A DNA stretch of 13,110 bases. Source: DASTGO01 sp035719045. GTDB lineage: Bacteria > Actinomycetota > Actinomycetes > Actinomycetales > Kineosporiaceae. The stretch is taken from NCBI GenBank assembly GCA_035719045.1, contig DASTGO010000259.1, positions 1 to 13,110 on the forward strand, read 5' to 3'. The translations under genes and the position numbers were made by a program. Below are positions 5,958-12,254 of the stretch, one piece after another. The number at the start of each line of letters is the position of its first letter. Position 1 is the stretch's first letter. The notes under the pieces are model-generated. The model was not told the DNA's origin and searched no databases. It worked only from the letters and a program-made list of their open reading frames with translations.

Positions 5958-6713
5958 ATGGTCAACGCACGTCAGGCCAAGTCGGCCCGGGAGAAGGCCG
6001 CCGAGATGCGGGCCGAGGCCGCCCGCCAGGAGGCCCGCCGCCGGGCGATCGCGATCGTCTCGGCGGTTGTCGCCGTCATCGTCGTCGCCGTCGGCGCCGG
6101 CATCATCATCCAGACTGCCCGGCACAACCAGCAGACGAAGGTGCAGGCCGCCACGGCCCCGCCGCAGCACCTGACCAACGGCGGCTTCTTCGTCGGCAAG
6201 AAGGAGTCCAAGGTCACCATCGAGATCTGGGAGGACTTCCAGTGCCCAGCCTGCAAGAACTTCGAGGAGCTCAACGCCGACCAGCTCACCAAGTGGGAGG
6301 CTGACGGCACCGTCAAGGTCGAGTACCACCCGGTGGCGATCCTGGACCGGATGTCCACCACGAACTACTCGACCCGCGCACTCAACGCCGCCGCCGCGGT
6401 CATCAACACCACGCCGGACTCGTTCCTCAAGTTCCACACGCTGCTGTTCGCCAACCAGCCCCCGGAGAACGGGGACGGTCTTCCGGACAGCCAGCTCATC
6501 GACTACGCCGTCCAGGCGGGCGTCAAGCGGGCGGACGTCGAGTCGGCGATCACCGGCCAGAAGTACATCGGCTGGGCGACGAAGGTGACCGAGGACTTCT
6601 CCAAGGTCAAGCACTTCACCGGCACCCCGACCCTCGTGATCAACGGGACCGTGCTGTCCGACTACGCGCCGGACAAGCTCAAGGCCGCCGTCGAGGCCGC
6701 CGCCAAGAAGTGA
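5958..6713 (+). CDS. Membrane-anchored DsbA-like thiol-disulfide oxidoreductase
   Basis: A 251-residue protein with a charged cytoplasmic N-terminus (1-29), one transmembrane anchor (about 30-52) and an extracytoplasmic thioredoxin-fold domain (about 70-251). The active site is EDFQCPACKNFEEL, a CPAC pair at Cys96 and Cys99. The cis-proline loop is FTGTPTLVING with Pro224. The helical insertion between them is typical of DsbA/Thioredoxin_4 proteins. It probably introduces or rearranges disulfides in exported proteins and may be re-oxidised by the MauE-like protein encoded just upstream. ATG at 5958 has GGAG about 9 nt upstream. A strong palindrome begins 30 nt after the stop and may end the transcript. 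Confidence 0.93.
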   Translation: MVNARQAKSAREKAAEMRAEAARQEARRRAIAIVSAVVAVIVVAVGAGIIIQTARHNQQTKVQAATAPPQHLTNGGFFVGKKESKVTIEIWEDFQCPACKNFEELNADQLTKWEADGTVKVEYHPVAILDRMSTTNYSTRALNAAAAVINTTPDSFLKFHTLLFANQPPENGDGLPDSQLIDYAVQAGVKRADVESAITGQKYIGWATKVTEDFSKVKHFTGTPTLVINGTVLSDYAPDKLKAAVEAAAKK

Positions 6714-6726
6714 CCGACCGGCAACG

Positions 6727-7176
6727 ATGACCGACAGACACCAGGAGGGGTCCGGCGACACCTCGTCGCCGGACCCCTCCGGCTTCTGCGGCCCGGCCTC
6801 GCATCCAGCCGCCGACGACGGACCCGGGGGCGACGGACCTGGCGACGGCGGACCTGGCGACGGCGGATTGAGCGACGGTCATGCTCAGGACGGCCCGGCA
6901 GGCGGGCGGAGCATCCTCGCCCGGTACTGGCCGCTGCTGGCGGGCGGGGTCGCTCTCGGCATGCACCTGATGGTCGGCGGCGCCTACACGCTCACCCTGC
7001 TGCTGGCTCCGGGCTGGGTGAGCCTGGTGACGGCGTTGTGGTGGCTGGTGCTGCTGCTGGTCGCCCTGCTCCTGCTGGCCCGGCGCAGCCCGTTCGTGCT
7101 GGCGGTACCCCTGGTGGCGATCCTGTCCTGGGCCGCGCTGATCAGCGCCGGGCGGGCCTGGTTCGGCTGGGCGTAG
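6727..7176 (+). CDS. Small membrane protein with Gly/Asp/Pro-rich N-terminus
   Basis: A 149-residue frame starting 13 nt after the dsbA-like stop. Residues 1-62 are disordered and rich in Gly, Asp and Pro. They include a two-copy 15-bp repeat (6835-6864) giving GPGDG twice. Three hydrophobic helices follow (about 68-92, 98-117, 122-143) and the protein ends with a Trp/Phe-rich tail. No family recognised. The start is uncertain. There is no clear ribosome site before ATG 6727, and codons 6-18 contain a perfect 15-bp inverted repeat that may be the upstream terminator. A downstream TTG at 6868 would keep all helices and avoid it. The membrane region has normal GC3 and is convincingly coding. 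Confidence 0.7.
   Translation: MTDRHQEGSGDTSSPDPSGFCGPASHPAADDGPGGDGPGDGGPGDGGLSDGHAQDGPAGGRSILARYWPLLAGGVALGMHLMVGGAYTLTLLLAPGWVSLVTALWWLVLLLVALLLLARRSPFVLAVPLVAILSWAALISAGRAWFGWA
6744..6780 (+). terminator. Perfect 15-bp inverted repeat after the dsbA-like gene
   Basis: The 15 bases at 6744-6758 (beginning ggaggggtcc) are exactly reverse-complemented at 6766-6780, with a 7-nt loop (cacctcg). The hairpin begins 30 nt after the dsbA-like stop codon. No T-run follows, but T-less GC-rich hairpins are accepted as terminators or 3'-end stabilisers in actinobacteria. If the annotated ATG at 6727 is used, the hairpin lies within the next gene's coding sequence. Presence is certain; role is inferred. 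Confidence 0.6.
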
Positions 7177-7235
7177 GCCGCACCGGCCGCGGCCCGGCGT
7201 CGGCAGGGGTGGCGCCCGGGATCAGGTCGCCGGGC

Positions 7236-7805
7236 TCAGGTGTTGCGCGGAGTCTGGCTGTGCAGGGCGACCAGGGTGGCCAGGCGGCTGGCCTCCGCCT
7301 CCCCGCGGGCACCGTCGGCCCGCTGGATCGCCATCACGGCCAGCGTCTCGCCGTCGGCGAGGTCCAGCAGCACCCACGGATTGCCGCCGCCGAACCGGAC
7401 GGAGACGATCTGCGCCCACTCCAGTTCGGTGCGCCGGATCAGGTTGTGCACGGTGAACCCGTCCTCGGTGGGCACCGCGACCAGCATCGAGAACCGGAAG
7501 ATGACCGCCGCGATCAGGGTGCCCAGCACCACGATGCTCAGCCGGTCCGCCCAGCCGAACGCGCCGGGCCCGGACTCCGCGACGAACAGGGCCGGAGCCC
7601 CGACCACCACGAACTCCACCAGGGCGATCGTCCGCGACATCCGCCGGGCACGCAGCGGGTGGAACGGCGCGTGCAGGGCGGCCCGGCGGGCCTGCAGGTC
7701 GTCTCCCGGCGGCCGGAAGCCGTCCGCCGCCGCGGCAGGGTCACCGTCCCCGGACCGCTGCGGATCCTGCGGGCCGGTGGGCGCGGGGTCGTTCACAGGC
7801 GGCAT
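7236..7805 (-). CDS. PH-domain membrane protein (bacterial PH family)
   Basis: A 189-residue protein with a Pro/Asp-rich N-terminus (1-50), two transmembrane helices (about 58-76 and 87-107), and a cytoplasmic C-terminal domain. In that domain TEDGFTVHNLIRRTELEWAQ and NPWVLLDLADGETLAVMAIQ resemble the small bacterial PH domain found in many actinobacterial membrane proteins. The biochemical role is unknown. It is the last gene of the rib-his string. The ATG at 7805 overlaps the hisG end by 13 nt. An in-frame GTG at 7796 would instead give a 4-nt GTGA overlap with the hisG stop, the usual coupled arrangement, so either start is possible. It converges with the small membrane protein gene, with 59 bp between them. 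Confidence 0.8.
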   Translation of the reverse strand: MPPVNDPAPTGPQDPQRSGDGDPAAAADGFRPPGDDLQARRAALHAPFHPLRARRMSRTIALVEFVVVGAPALFVAESGPGAFGWADRLSIVVLGTLIAAVIFRFSMLVAVPTEDGFTVHNLIRRTELEWAQIVSVRFGGGNPWVLLDLADGETLAVMAIQRADGARGEAEASRLATLVALHSQTPRNT

Positions 7806-8638
7806 GCGTGGATCCCCGTCACGAGAATGGCGCGCGCACCCAGGGCGTACAGGTCGTCCATCACCTGGTTGGTCCGTGCCCGCGGGACCATCGCCCGGAC
7901 CGCGACCCAGCCCTGGTCGTGCAGGGGCGACACCGTGGGCGACTCCAGCCCCGGGGTGATCTCGCAGGCCTTCTCGACCAGCTCCGCGCGCACGTCGTAG
8001 TCCATGAGCACGTACTGCCGGGCCACCAGGACCCCCTGCAGCCGGCGGACGAGCACCTCGACGGCGGGTTCGGCCGGTGCACCCTCCCGCCTGATCAGCA
8101 CCGCCTCCGAGCGCAGAATCGGGTCCCCGAACAGTTCCAGCCCCGCCGCCTTGAGCGTGCGCCCGGTCTCGACCACATCGGCGATCACGTCGGCCACGCC
8201 GAGCCGGACCGCCGTCTCCACCGCCCCGTCGAGGCGGACCAGGTCTGCGCTGACCCCCCGCTGCGTGAGGTAGCTGCCGACCAGTCCGGGGTAGCTGGTG
8301 GCCACCCGGCGCCCGGCCAGGTCGGCCAGGGTATGCACCGTGCCGGGCACCGCCGCGAACCGGAACGTGGACTCCCCGAAGCCGAGCGCGACCGTCTCGG
8401 TGGCCCGGGCGCCGGAGTCCAGCAGCAGGTCCCGGCCGGTGATCCCGACGTCGAGAGTGCCCTCGCCGACGTAGAGGGCGATGTCCCGGGGCCGCAGGTA
8501 GAAGAACTCGACGTCGTTGTCCGCGTCCACGAGCACGAGGTCACGGCCGTCACGGCGCTGCCGGTACCCGGCCTCGCGGAGCATCTCCGCCGCCTGCTCC
8601 GACAGCGATCCCTTGTTGGGGACGGCGACGCGCAGCAT
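7793..8638 (-). CDS. hisG: ATP phosphoribosyltransferase HisG (long form)
   Basis: HisG joins ATP and PRPP to form phosphoribosyl-ATP, the first and feedback-controlled step of histidine synthesis. The 281 residues match the long hexameric form, which carries its own C-terminal ACT-like domain and needs no HisZ. Visible signatures are the N-terminal RVAVPNKGSLSEQA, DVGITGRDLL (63-72), VATSYPGLVGSYL (112-124), and the PRPP loop GVADVIADVVETGRTL (147-162). The C-terminal regulatory domain spans about 205-281 (SPLHDQGWVAVRAMV then ARAILVTGI). ATG at 8638 has GGAAGGA a few bases upstream. The 127-bp gap to hisE is rich in GC palindromes and contains no gene. Confidence 0.97.
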   Translation of the reverse strand: MLRVAVPNKGSLSEQAAEMLREAGYRQRRDGRDLVLVDADNDVEFFYLRPRDIALYVGEGTLDVGITGRDLLLDSGARATETVALGFGESTFRFAAVPGTVHTLADLAGRRVATSYPGLVGSYLTQRGVSADLVRLDGAVETAVRLGVADVIADVVETGRTLKAAGLELFGDPILRSEAVLIRREGAPAEPAVEVLVRRLQGVLVARQYVLMDYDVRAELVEKACEITPGLESPTVSPLHDQGWVAVRAMVPRARTNQVMDDLYALGARAILVTGIHACRL

Positions 8639-8765
8639 CCAGGTCCTTCCGTTCAGGCTGCGCCCCGGCCGGGGCGGCGGGGCGGGTCCGGCCGGGAGGG
8701 CCGGTCGGGCAGGGGGTCGGTGGTGCAGAGGGTCGGTCGGGCGTCACGCAGGACACCCGGGCAGA

Positions 8766-9029
8766 TCAGAGGTGGGTGTAGACGTCGTCCAGGGACAGGC
8801 CCCTGGCGATCATGAGCACCTGCAGGTGGTACAGCAGCTGCGAGATCTCCTCGGCGGCCCGCTCACCGGACTCGTGTTCGGCGGCCATCCAGACCTCGGC
8901 GGCCTCCTCGACGACCTTCTTGCCGATGGCATGGACGCCCGCGTCGAGGGCCGCGACGGTGCCGGAACCCGCGGGGCGGGTCCGGGCCCGCTCGCTCAGC
9001 TCGGCGAACAGCGTGTCGAAGGTCTTCAC
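8766..9029 (-). CDS. hisE: Phosphoribosyl-ATP pyrophosphatase HisE
   Basis: HisE hydrolyses phosphoribosyl-ATP to phosphoribosyl-AMP and pyrophosphate, step 2 of histidine synthesis. The 87-residue all-helical protein has the normal length of stand-alone HisE. KKVVEEAAEVWMAA (37-50) supplies the metal-binding Glu residues, and EEISQLLYHLQVLMIARGLS (60-79) with the DDVYTHL tail is typical of actinobacterial HisE. GTG at 9029 starts the conserved KTFDTLFAELSER. No ribosome site is visible. Instead, a TAGCCT -10 sits 7 nt upstream, implying a leaderless transcript. The frame continues open upstream, but those residues are low-complexity and antisense to ribH. HisI (step 3) is not fused and not in this window. 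Confidence 0.94.
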   Translation of the reverse strand: MKTFDTLFAELSERARTRPAGSGTVAALDAGVHAIGKKVVEEAAEVWMAAEHESGERAAEEISQLLYHLQVLMIARGLSLDDVYTHL

Positions 9030-9036
9030 GGGCCCA

Positions 9037-9042
9037 AGGCTA
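9037..9042 (-). promoter_or_regulatory. TANNNT -10 for leaderless hisE
   Basis: On the minus strand TAGCCT is followed by 7 nt (TGGGCCC) and then the hisE GTG. This is the same geometry as the two plus-strand leaderless starts in this window. It would let hisE-hisG be transcribed independently of the riboswitch-controlled rib genes. The 136-bp gap between ribH and hisE (9030-9165) also holds two copies of a 14-bp string (gtccggcccgtccc at 9116 and 9134) and no gene. Confidence 0.55.
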
Positions 9043-9165
9043 ACGGGCGCCCTCACCCCGCCCTCCACCCCCGGGGGTCCGGCCCCGGTCACACCCGCCC
9101 GAACTCCACCGTCCCGTCCGGCCCGTCCCAGCCGTCCGGCCCGTCCCGGCACCGGACGTCGCGGT

Positions 9166-9636
9166 TCAGGCCAGGGCGCGCAGGGTGACGGCGGTGGCGA
9201 CGGCTGCGGTGGCCGCCTCGTACCCCTTGTCCTCCTTCGACCCGGCAAGCCCGGACCGCTCGAACGCCTGCTGCTCGTTGTCGCAGGTGAGGACCCCGAA
9301 CCCGACCGGGACCCCGGTGCGGACCGCGACCTCGGTGAGCCCGACCGTGGCGGCCTGGCAGACGTAGTCGAAGTGCGGGGTGCCGCCGCGGACCACCACA
9401 CCGAGCGCGATCACGGCGTCGAACCCGGCCGAGGCCAGCCGGGAGGCCGCCACCGGGAGCTCGAAGGTCCCGGGCACCTGGACCTCCACCGGGTCCTGGA
9501 CCCCGCAGTCGGCCAGGCCCCTCAGTGCTCCCTCGCGCAGGCCGCGGATCACCTCCGCATGCCAGGACGCCGCGACCACGGCGACCCGCAGCCCCGATCC
9601 GTCGGCCCGGGTCTCGGGCGCTCCGTCACCGCTCAT
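9166..9636 (-). CDS. ribH: 6,7-dimethyl-8-ribityllumazine synthase RibH
   Basis: RibH condenses the ribitylaminouracil with DHBP to form lumazine, the penultimate riboflavin step, as a cytoplasmic pentamer or larger shell. The 156-residue length is standard. Signatures are VAASWHAEV (21-29, substrate loop), QVPGTFELPVAA (53-64), ALGVVVRGGTPHFDYV (77-92) with the catalytic-region His88, and GVLTCDNEQQAFERSG (114-129) containing the conserved Arg127. The ATG at 9636 lies inside the last codons of ribBA (11-nt overlap), which implies translational coupling. Confidence 0.97.
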   Translation of the reverse strand: MSGDGAPETRADGSGLRVAVVAASWHAEVIRGLREGALRGLADCGVQDPVEVQVPGTFELPVAASRLASAGFDAVIALGVVVRGGTPHFDYVCQAATVGLTEVAVRTGVPVGFGVLTCDNEQQAFERSGLAGSKEDKGYEAATAAVATAVTLRALA

Positions 9637-11044
9637 CGGACACCTCCACGGGCAACGCGTGCCCCATCAGATCGCGCTTGGCCTGCAGGTAGGCCCGGTT
9701 GTGCCTGCTCTGGCCGACGACCAGCGGAACCCGGTCGGCGACGGTGATCCCGTGCCGGGCCAGGCCGTCGACCTTGCCCGGGTTGTTCGTCAGCAGCCGG
9801 ACGCCGTCCAGGCCGAGGTCCCCGAGCACCGCGGCCGCGGCCCCGTACTCCCGGGCGTCGGCGGGCAGTCCCTGCTCGAGGTTGGCCGCGACGGTGTCCA
9901 GGCCGTGGTCCTGCAGCCCGTAGGCGGTCAGCTTGGCCAGCAGCCCGATCCCCCGGCCCTCATGTCCGCTGAGGTAGACCACCACACCGCCCTCGGCGGC
10001 CACCGCCGCCAGGGAGGCGTCCAACTGGGGGCCGCAGTCGCAGCGCCGGGAGCCGAAGGCGTCCCCGGTCAGGCATTCGGAGTGCACCCGGACCAGGGCG
10101 CCGCGGGCGGGCGGCTCACCGGCGACCAGGGCGACGTGGGCGTCCCCGGTGACCAGGTCCCGGTAGCCCAGCACCCGGAAGGTCCCGACCGCGGTGGGCA
10201 GCACGGTGTCGGCCACCCGCTGCACCCGCGGCCTGGTCGAACGCCGCGACCGCAGGACCGGACCTGCCGCGTCCGCCATCAGCGGTGAGCCCGTCGCCGC
10301 GGTGACGCCGGTCGCCCCGGCCCGTTCCGCCGCGGTGGCGTCCTCGCGCAGGTAGGCGGCCAGGTCCTCGATGCTGATCAGGGGCAGGCCGTGCTCGTCG
10401 GCCAGCCGGCGCAGCCCGGGCAGCCGGGTCACCTCGCCGTCGTCGCCGACCACCTCGGCGAGTACGCCGACCGGGGGGAGCCCGGCCAGCCGGCACAGGT
10501 CCACGGTCGCCTCGGTGTGTCCGCGCCGGGTGAGCACCCCGCCCTCCCGGGCCCGCAACGGGAACACGTGACCCGGCCGGACCAGGTCGCCGGGGCCGGT
10601 CCCGGGGTCGGCCAGCAGCCGGAAGGTCACCGACCGGTCCGTGGCGCTGATCCCGGTGGTGACCCCGTGCCGGGCGTCCACCGAGACGGTGTAGGCGGTC
10701 TTCTTGGCGTCCTCGTTGTGCTCCACCATGGGCGGCAGGTGCAGCCGGTCGGCGATCTCGTCGGGCATGGCCGCGCAGAGCACGCCGGAGGTGTGCCGGA
10801 TGGTCCAGCCGACCCAGCGCGGGATGGCGTGCACGGCCGCGAGGATGATGTCGCCCTCGTTCTCCCGGTCGGCGTCATCGGCGACGAGGACCGGCAGGCC
10901 CTCCCGCAGCGCGGCGATCGCGTCGGTGACGGGGTCGAACCGGATCAGGTCGTCGGCGGGGGCGGACGGGCGGACGGTGGCGCCGGGCCGGCCCTCGGCG
11001 TGACCGCGGGGGTGGTGGACGGCGGTGTGCGGCACGGCGCTCAT
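9626..11044 (-). CDS. ribBA: Bifunctional RibBA: DHBP synthase / GTP cyclohydrolase II
   Basis: A 472-residue fusion supplying both entry branches of riboflavin synthesis. The N-terminal RibB domain (about 38-235) makes DHBP from ribulose 5-phosphate. It shows DADRENEGDIILAA (57-70), TTGISATDRSVT, and RPGHVFPLRAREGGVLTRRG (156-175) followed by HTEATVDL. The C-terminal RibA domain (about 270-465) opens GTP. It shows HSECLTGDAFGSRRCDCGPQ with zinc ligands Cys324, Cys335 and Cys337, HEGRGIGL (361-368), DAREYG (396-401), LLTNNPGKV (418-426) and the MGH tail. The residue before GHEGRG is Ser where Arg is common (YLRGHEGRG). The extra 30 residues at the N-terminus are non-conserved. ATG at 11044 overlaps the ribE stop as ATGA, so translation is coupled. 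Confidence 0.97.
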   Translation of the reverse strand: MSAVPHTAVHHPRGHAEGRPGATVRPSAPADDLIRFDPVTDAIAALREGLPVLVADDADRENEGDIILAAVHAIPRWVGWTIRHTSGVLCAAMPDEIADRLHLPPMVEHNEDAKKTAYTVSVDARHGVTTGISATDRSVTFRLLADPGTGPGDLVRPGHVFPLRAREGGVLTRRGHTEATVDLCRLAGLPPVGVLAEVVGDDGEVTRLPGLRRLADEHGLPLISIEDLAAYLREDATAAERAGATGVTAATGSPLMADAAGPVLRSRRSTRPRVQRVADTVLPTAVGTFRVLGYRDLVTGDAHVALVAGEPPARGALVRVHSECLTGDAFGSRRCDCGPQLDASLAAVAAEGGVVVYLSGHEGRGIGLLAKLTAYGLQDHGLDTVAANLEQGLPADAREYGAAAAVLGDLGLDGVRLLTNNPGKVDGLARHGITVADRVPLVVGQSRHNRAYLQAKRDLMGHALPVEVSDER

Positions 11045-11718
11045 CGGGGCTCCCCCTCGGTGCTCGCCGCCGAGGCCGCCACTGCGGCCCGGCCGGTCTC
11101 GGCGCCGGCGATCGCGGCCACCCCGGCGAGCCGTTCCAGGTACTTCGCCAGGACGTCCACCTCGAGGTTGACCGGCTCGCCGGGCGCACGAAGGCCCAGC
11201 GTGGTCCGGGACAGGGTCTCGGGGATCAGCGAGACGGTGAAGCTGGGGCCGTGCGGACCCTCGTCCTCGATCGAGGCCACCGTCAGGGACACCCCGTCGA
11301 CGGCGATGGACCCCTTCTCGACCACGTAGCGGGCCAGCCGGGCCGGCAGCGCGATCCGGACGATCTCCCAGCGGTCGCCGGGGATCCGCTCGACGACCGT
11401 GCCGGTCCCGTCGACATGTCCCTGGACCACATGCCCGCCGAGCCGACCGTCCACCGCGACCGGACGCTCCAGGTTGACCCGGGTGCCGGGGCCGAGCCCG
11501 GCGAGGGACGTCCGGCGCAGGGTCTCCAGCATCACGTCGGCGGTGAAGGTGTCCCCGTGCCGTCCGACGACGGTGAGACACACCCCGTTGACCGCGATCG
11601 AAGCCCCGCGCACGGCGTCGCTGGTGACGAGTGGTCCGCGTACCGTGATCCGGGCCGACTCCGGTCCCGGGTCGAGCGCCACGATCTCGCCAAGTTCCTC
11701 GACGATGCCGGTGAACAT
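11041..11718 (-). CDS. ribE: Riboflavin synthase alpha subunit RibE
   Basis: RibE dismutates two lumazine molecules into riboflavin plus the ribitylaminouracil. The 225 residues form two tandem lumazine-binding barrels. The first has MFTGIVEELGEI (1-12) and GASIAVNGVCLTV (38-50). The second has GGHVVQGHVDGTG (94-106) and KGSIAVDGVSLTV (135-147). A 25-residue Ala-rich tail is extra. ATG at 11718 is chosen because MFTGIVE is the near-universal N-terminus and AGGAGG lies 9 nt upstream (11728-11733). It is the first gene after the FMN riboswitch. Its stop overlaps the ribBA start by ATGA. Called ribC in some nomenclatures. Confidence 0.97.
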   Translation of the reverse strand: MFTGIVEELGEIVALDPGPESARITVRGPLVTSDAVRGASIAVNGVCLTVVGRHGDTFTADVMLETLRRTSLAGLGPGTRVNLERPVAVDGRLGGHVVQGHVDGTGTVVERIPGDRWEIVRIALPARLARYVVEKGSIAVDGVSLTVASIEDEGPHGPSFTVSLIPETLSRTTLGLRAPGEPVNLEVDVLAKYLERLAGVAAIAGAETGRAAVAASAASTEGEPR

Positions 11719-11765
11719 CTGCCGTGCCCTCCTGCCTCGCGCCTGGCGCGGACTCCGGGGCACGG

Positions 11766-11791
11766 CGGCGTCCGGATATGCCGGAACGCCG
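11766..11791 (-). promoter_or_regulatory. Leader hairpin, candidate riboswitch expression platform
   Basis: In the 130-nt stretch between the riboswitch aptamer and ribE, ggcgtccgg at 11767-11775 pairs with ccggaacgcc at 11781-11790, with one bulged base and a 5-nt loop. One more G-C pair closes it. No U-run follows, so it may act as a T-less terminator or simply as leader structure. The same leader also has ggacggcaccg repeated at 11794 and 11831, which could allow alternative pairings. Confidence 0.4.
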
Positions 11792-11847
11792 TCGGACGGC
11801 ACCGCAGGCGCACCCCGCACAGGGGACGCCGGACGGCACCGTGCGTG

Positions 11848-11970
11848 CTGCCTCCCATCCGGACTTTCACCGTCGGTCCTGGAATTTCACCAGGTCCACC
11901 GGTCGCTGGCTGCGATCGGGTCGCGGACTGTCACCGCCGGTTCGGAATTGCACCGACCCCGGAGCACGCG
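11848..11970 (-). ncRNA. FMN riboswitch (RFN element)
   Basis: Read on the minus strand, the conserved RFN blocks occur in order: ggggtcggtgcaattccg, accggcggtgacagtccgcg, a variable arm, ggtggacctggtgaaattcc, gaccgacggtgaaagtccgg, and atgggag just before the closing arm. These match the FMN aptamer core (CGGTG-AATTCC, CCGGCGGT-A-AGTC, GGTGAAA-TCCGGATGGGA). The outer stem pairs about 11961-11970 (cgcgtgctcc) with the aptamer's far end (gcagcacgc). The aptamer senses flavin mononucleotide and should shut down the ribE-ribBA-ribH transcript or its translation when FMN is high. It begins about 130 nt upstream of ribE. Confidence 0.95.
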
Positions 11971-12114
11971 TTCGTGTTCGCGGTCAGTCTGGCACGCCAT
12001 TGCCGGGTTTGGCGCCCCCGGAGCACAGGGTTCACCCGGCCTACCGCGGTTTCACAGCCACTTAACAGCGGCTTTGCGCTCGGACCGGCCCGAACCGGTC
12101 ACCCGGCCGCCCGC

Positions 12115-12237
12115 TCACCGGGCCGCCGCCACCGCCCCGGCGACCACGAGGGCGGCCGCCACCCAGGCCGGCCGGTCCCGCCGCGACGCCGACCAGGCGA
12201 CTGCGATCAGCACCGAATCCTCACGCACCGTAGCCAC
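12115..12237 (-). CDS. Possible 40-residue small membrane peptide
   Basis: A short minus-strand frame from GTG at 12237 to TGA at 12115 begins 17 nt after the stop of the GNAT-DUF952 gene. It encodes a peptide with one hydrophobic stretch (WVAAALVVAGAVAAA at about 25-39) after a polar, Arg-containing segment. The spacing would suit a coupled downstream gene. However, no ribosome site is visible, and such GC-rich Ala/Val peptides arise readily by chance. Apart from this and the riboswitch, the gap between the rib leader and the GNAT-DUF952 gene holds nothing I recognise; a promoter for the rib operon should lie between about 11970 and 12060. Confidence 0.25.
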   Translation of the reverse strand: MATVREDSVLIAVAWSASRRDRPAWVAAALVVAGAVAAAR

Positions 12238-12254
12238 ATGGCCGGTTCCGGAGT

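Noticed and set aside
7177..7235. Bidirectional terminator between the convergent genes
   Set aside because: Only a 6-bp gcccgg/ccgggc pairing with a 10-nt loop is visible, which is too weak in such GC-rich DNA.
9966..9990. Ser in place of Arg before GHEGRG in the GTP cyclohydrolase II domain as an inactivating change
   Set aside because: The zinc cysteines, the EGRGIG loop and the DAREYG and LLTNNP motifs are intact, and this position is not one of the recognised catalytic residues.
9626..11839. A 737-residue version of RibBA starting near 11839
   Set aside because: The extra N-terminal part overlaps ribE out of frame and has shadow composition. The ATGA junction at 11044-11041 marks the real start.
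11971..12060. Promoter for the rib operon upstream of the riboswitch
   Set aside because: CAGACT near 11990 is a poor -10 and no -35 fits at the right distance. A promoter must exist but I cannot place it.
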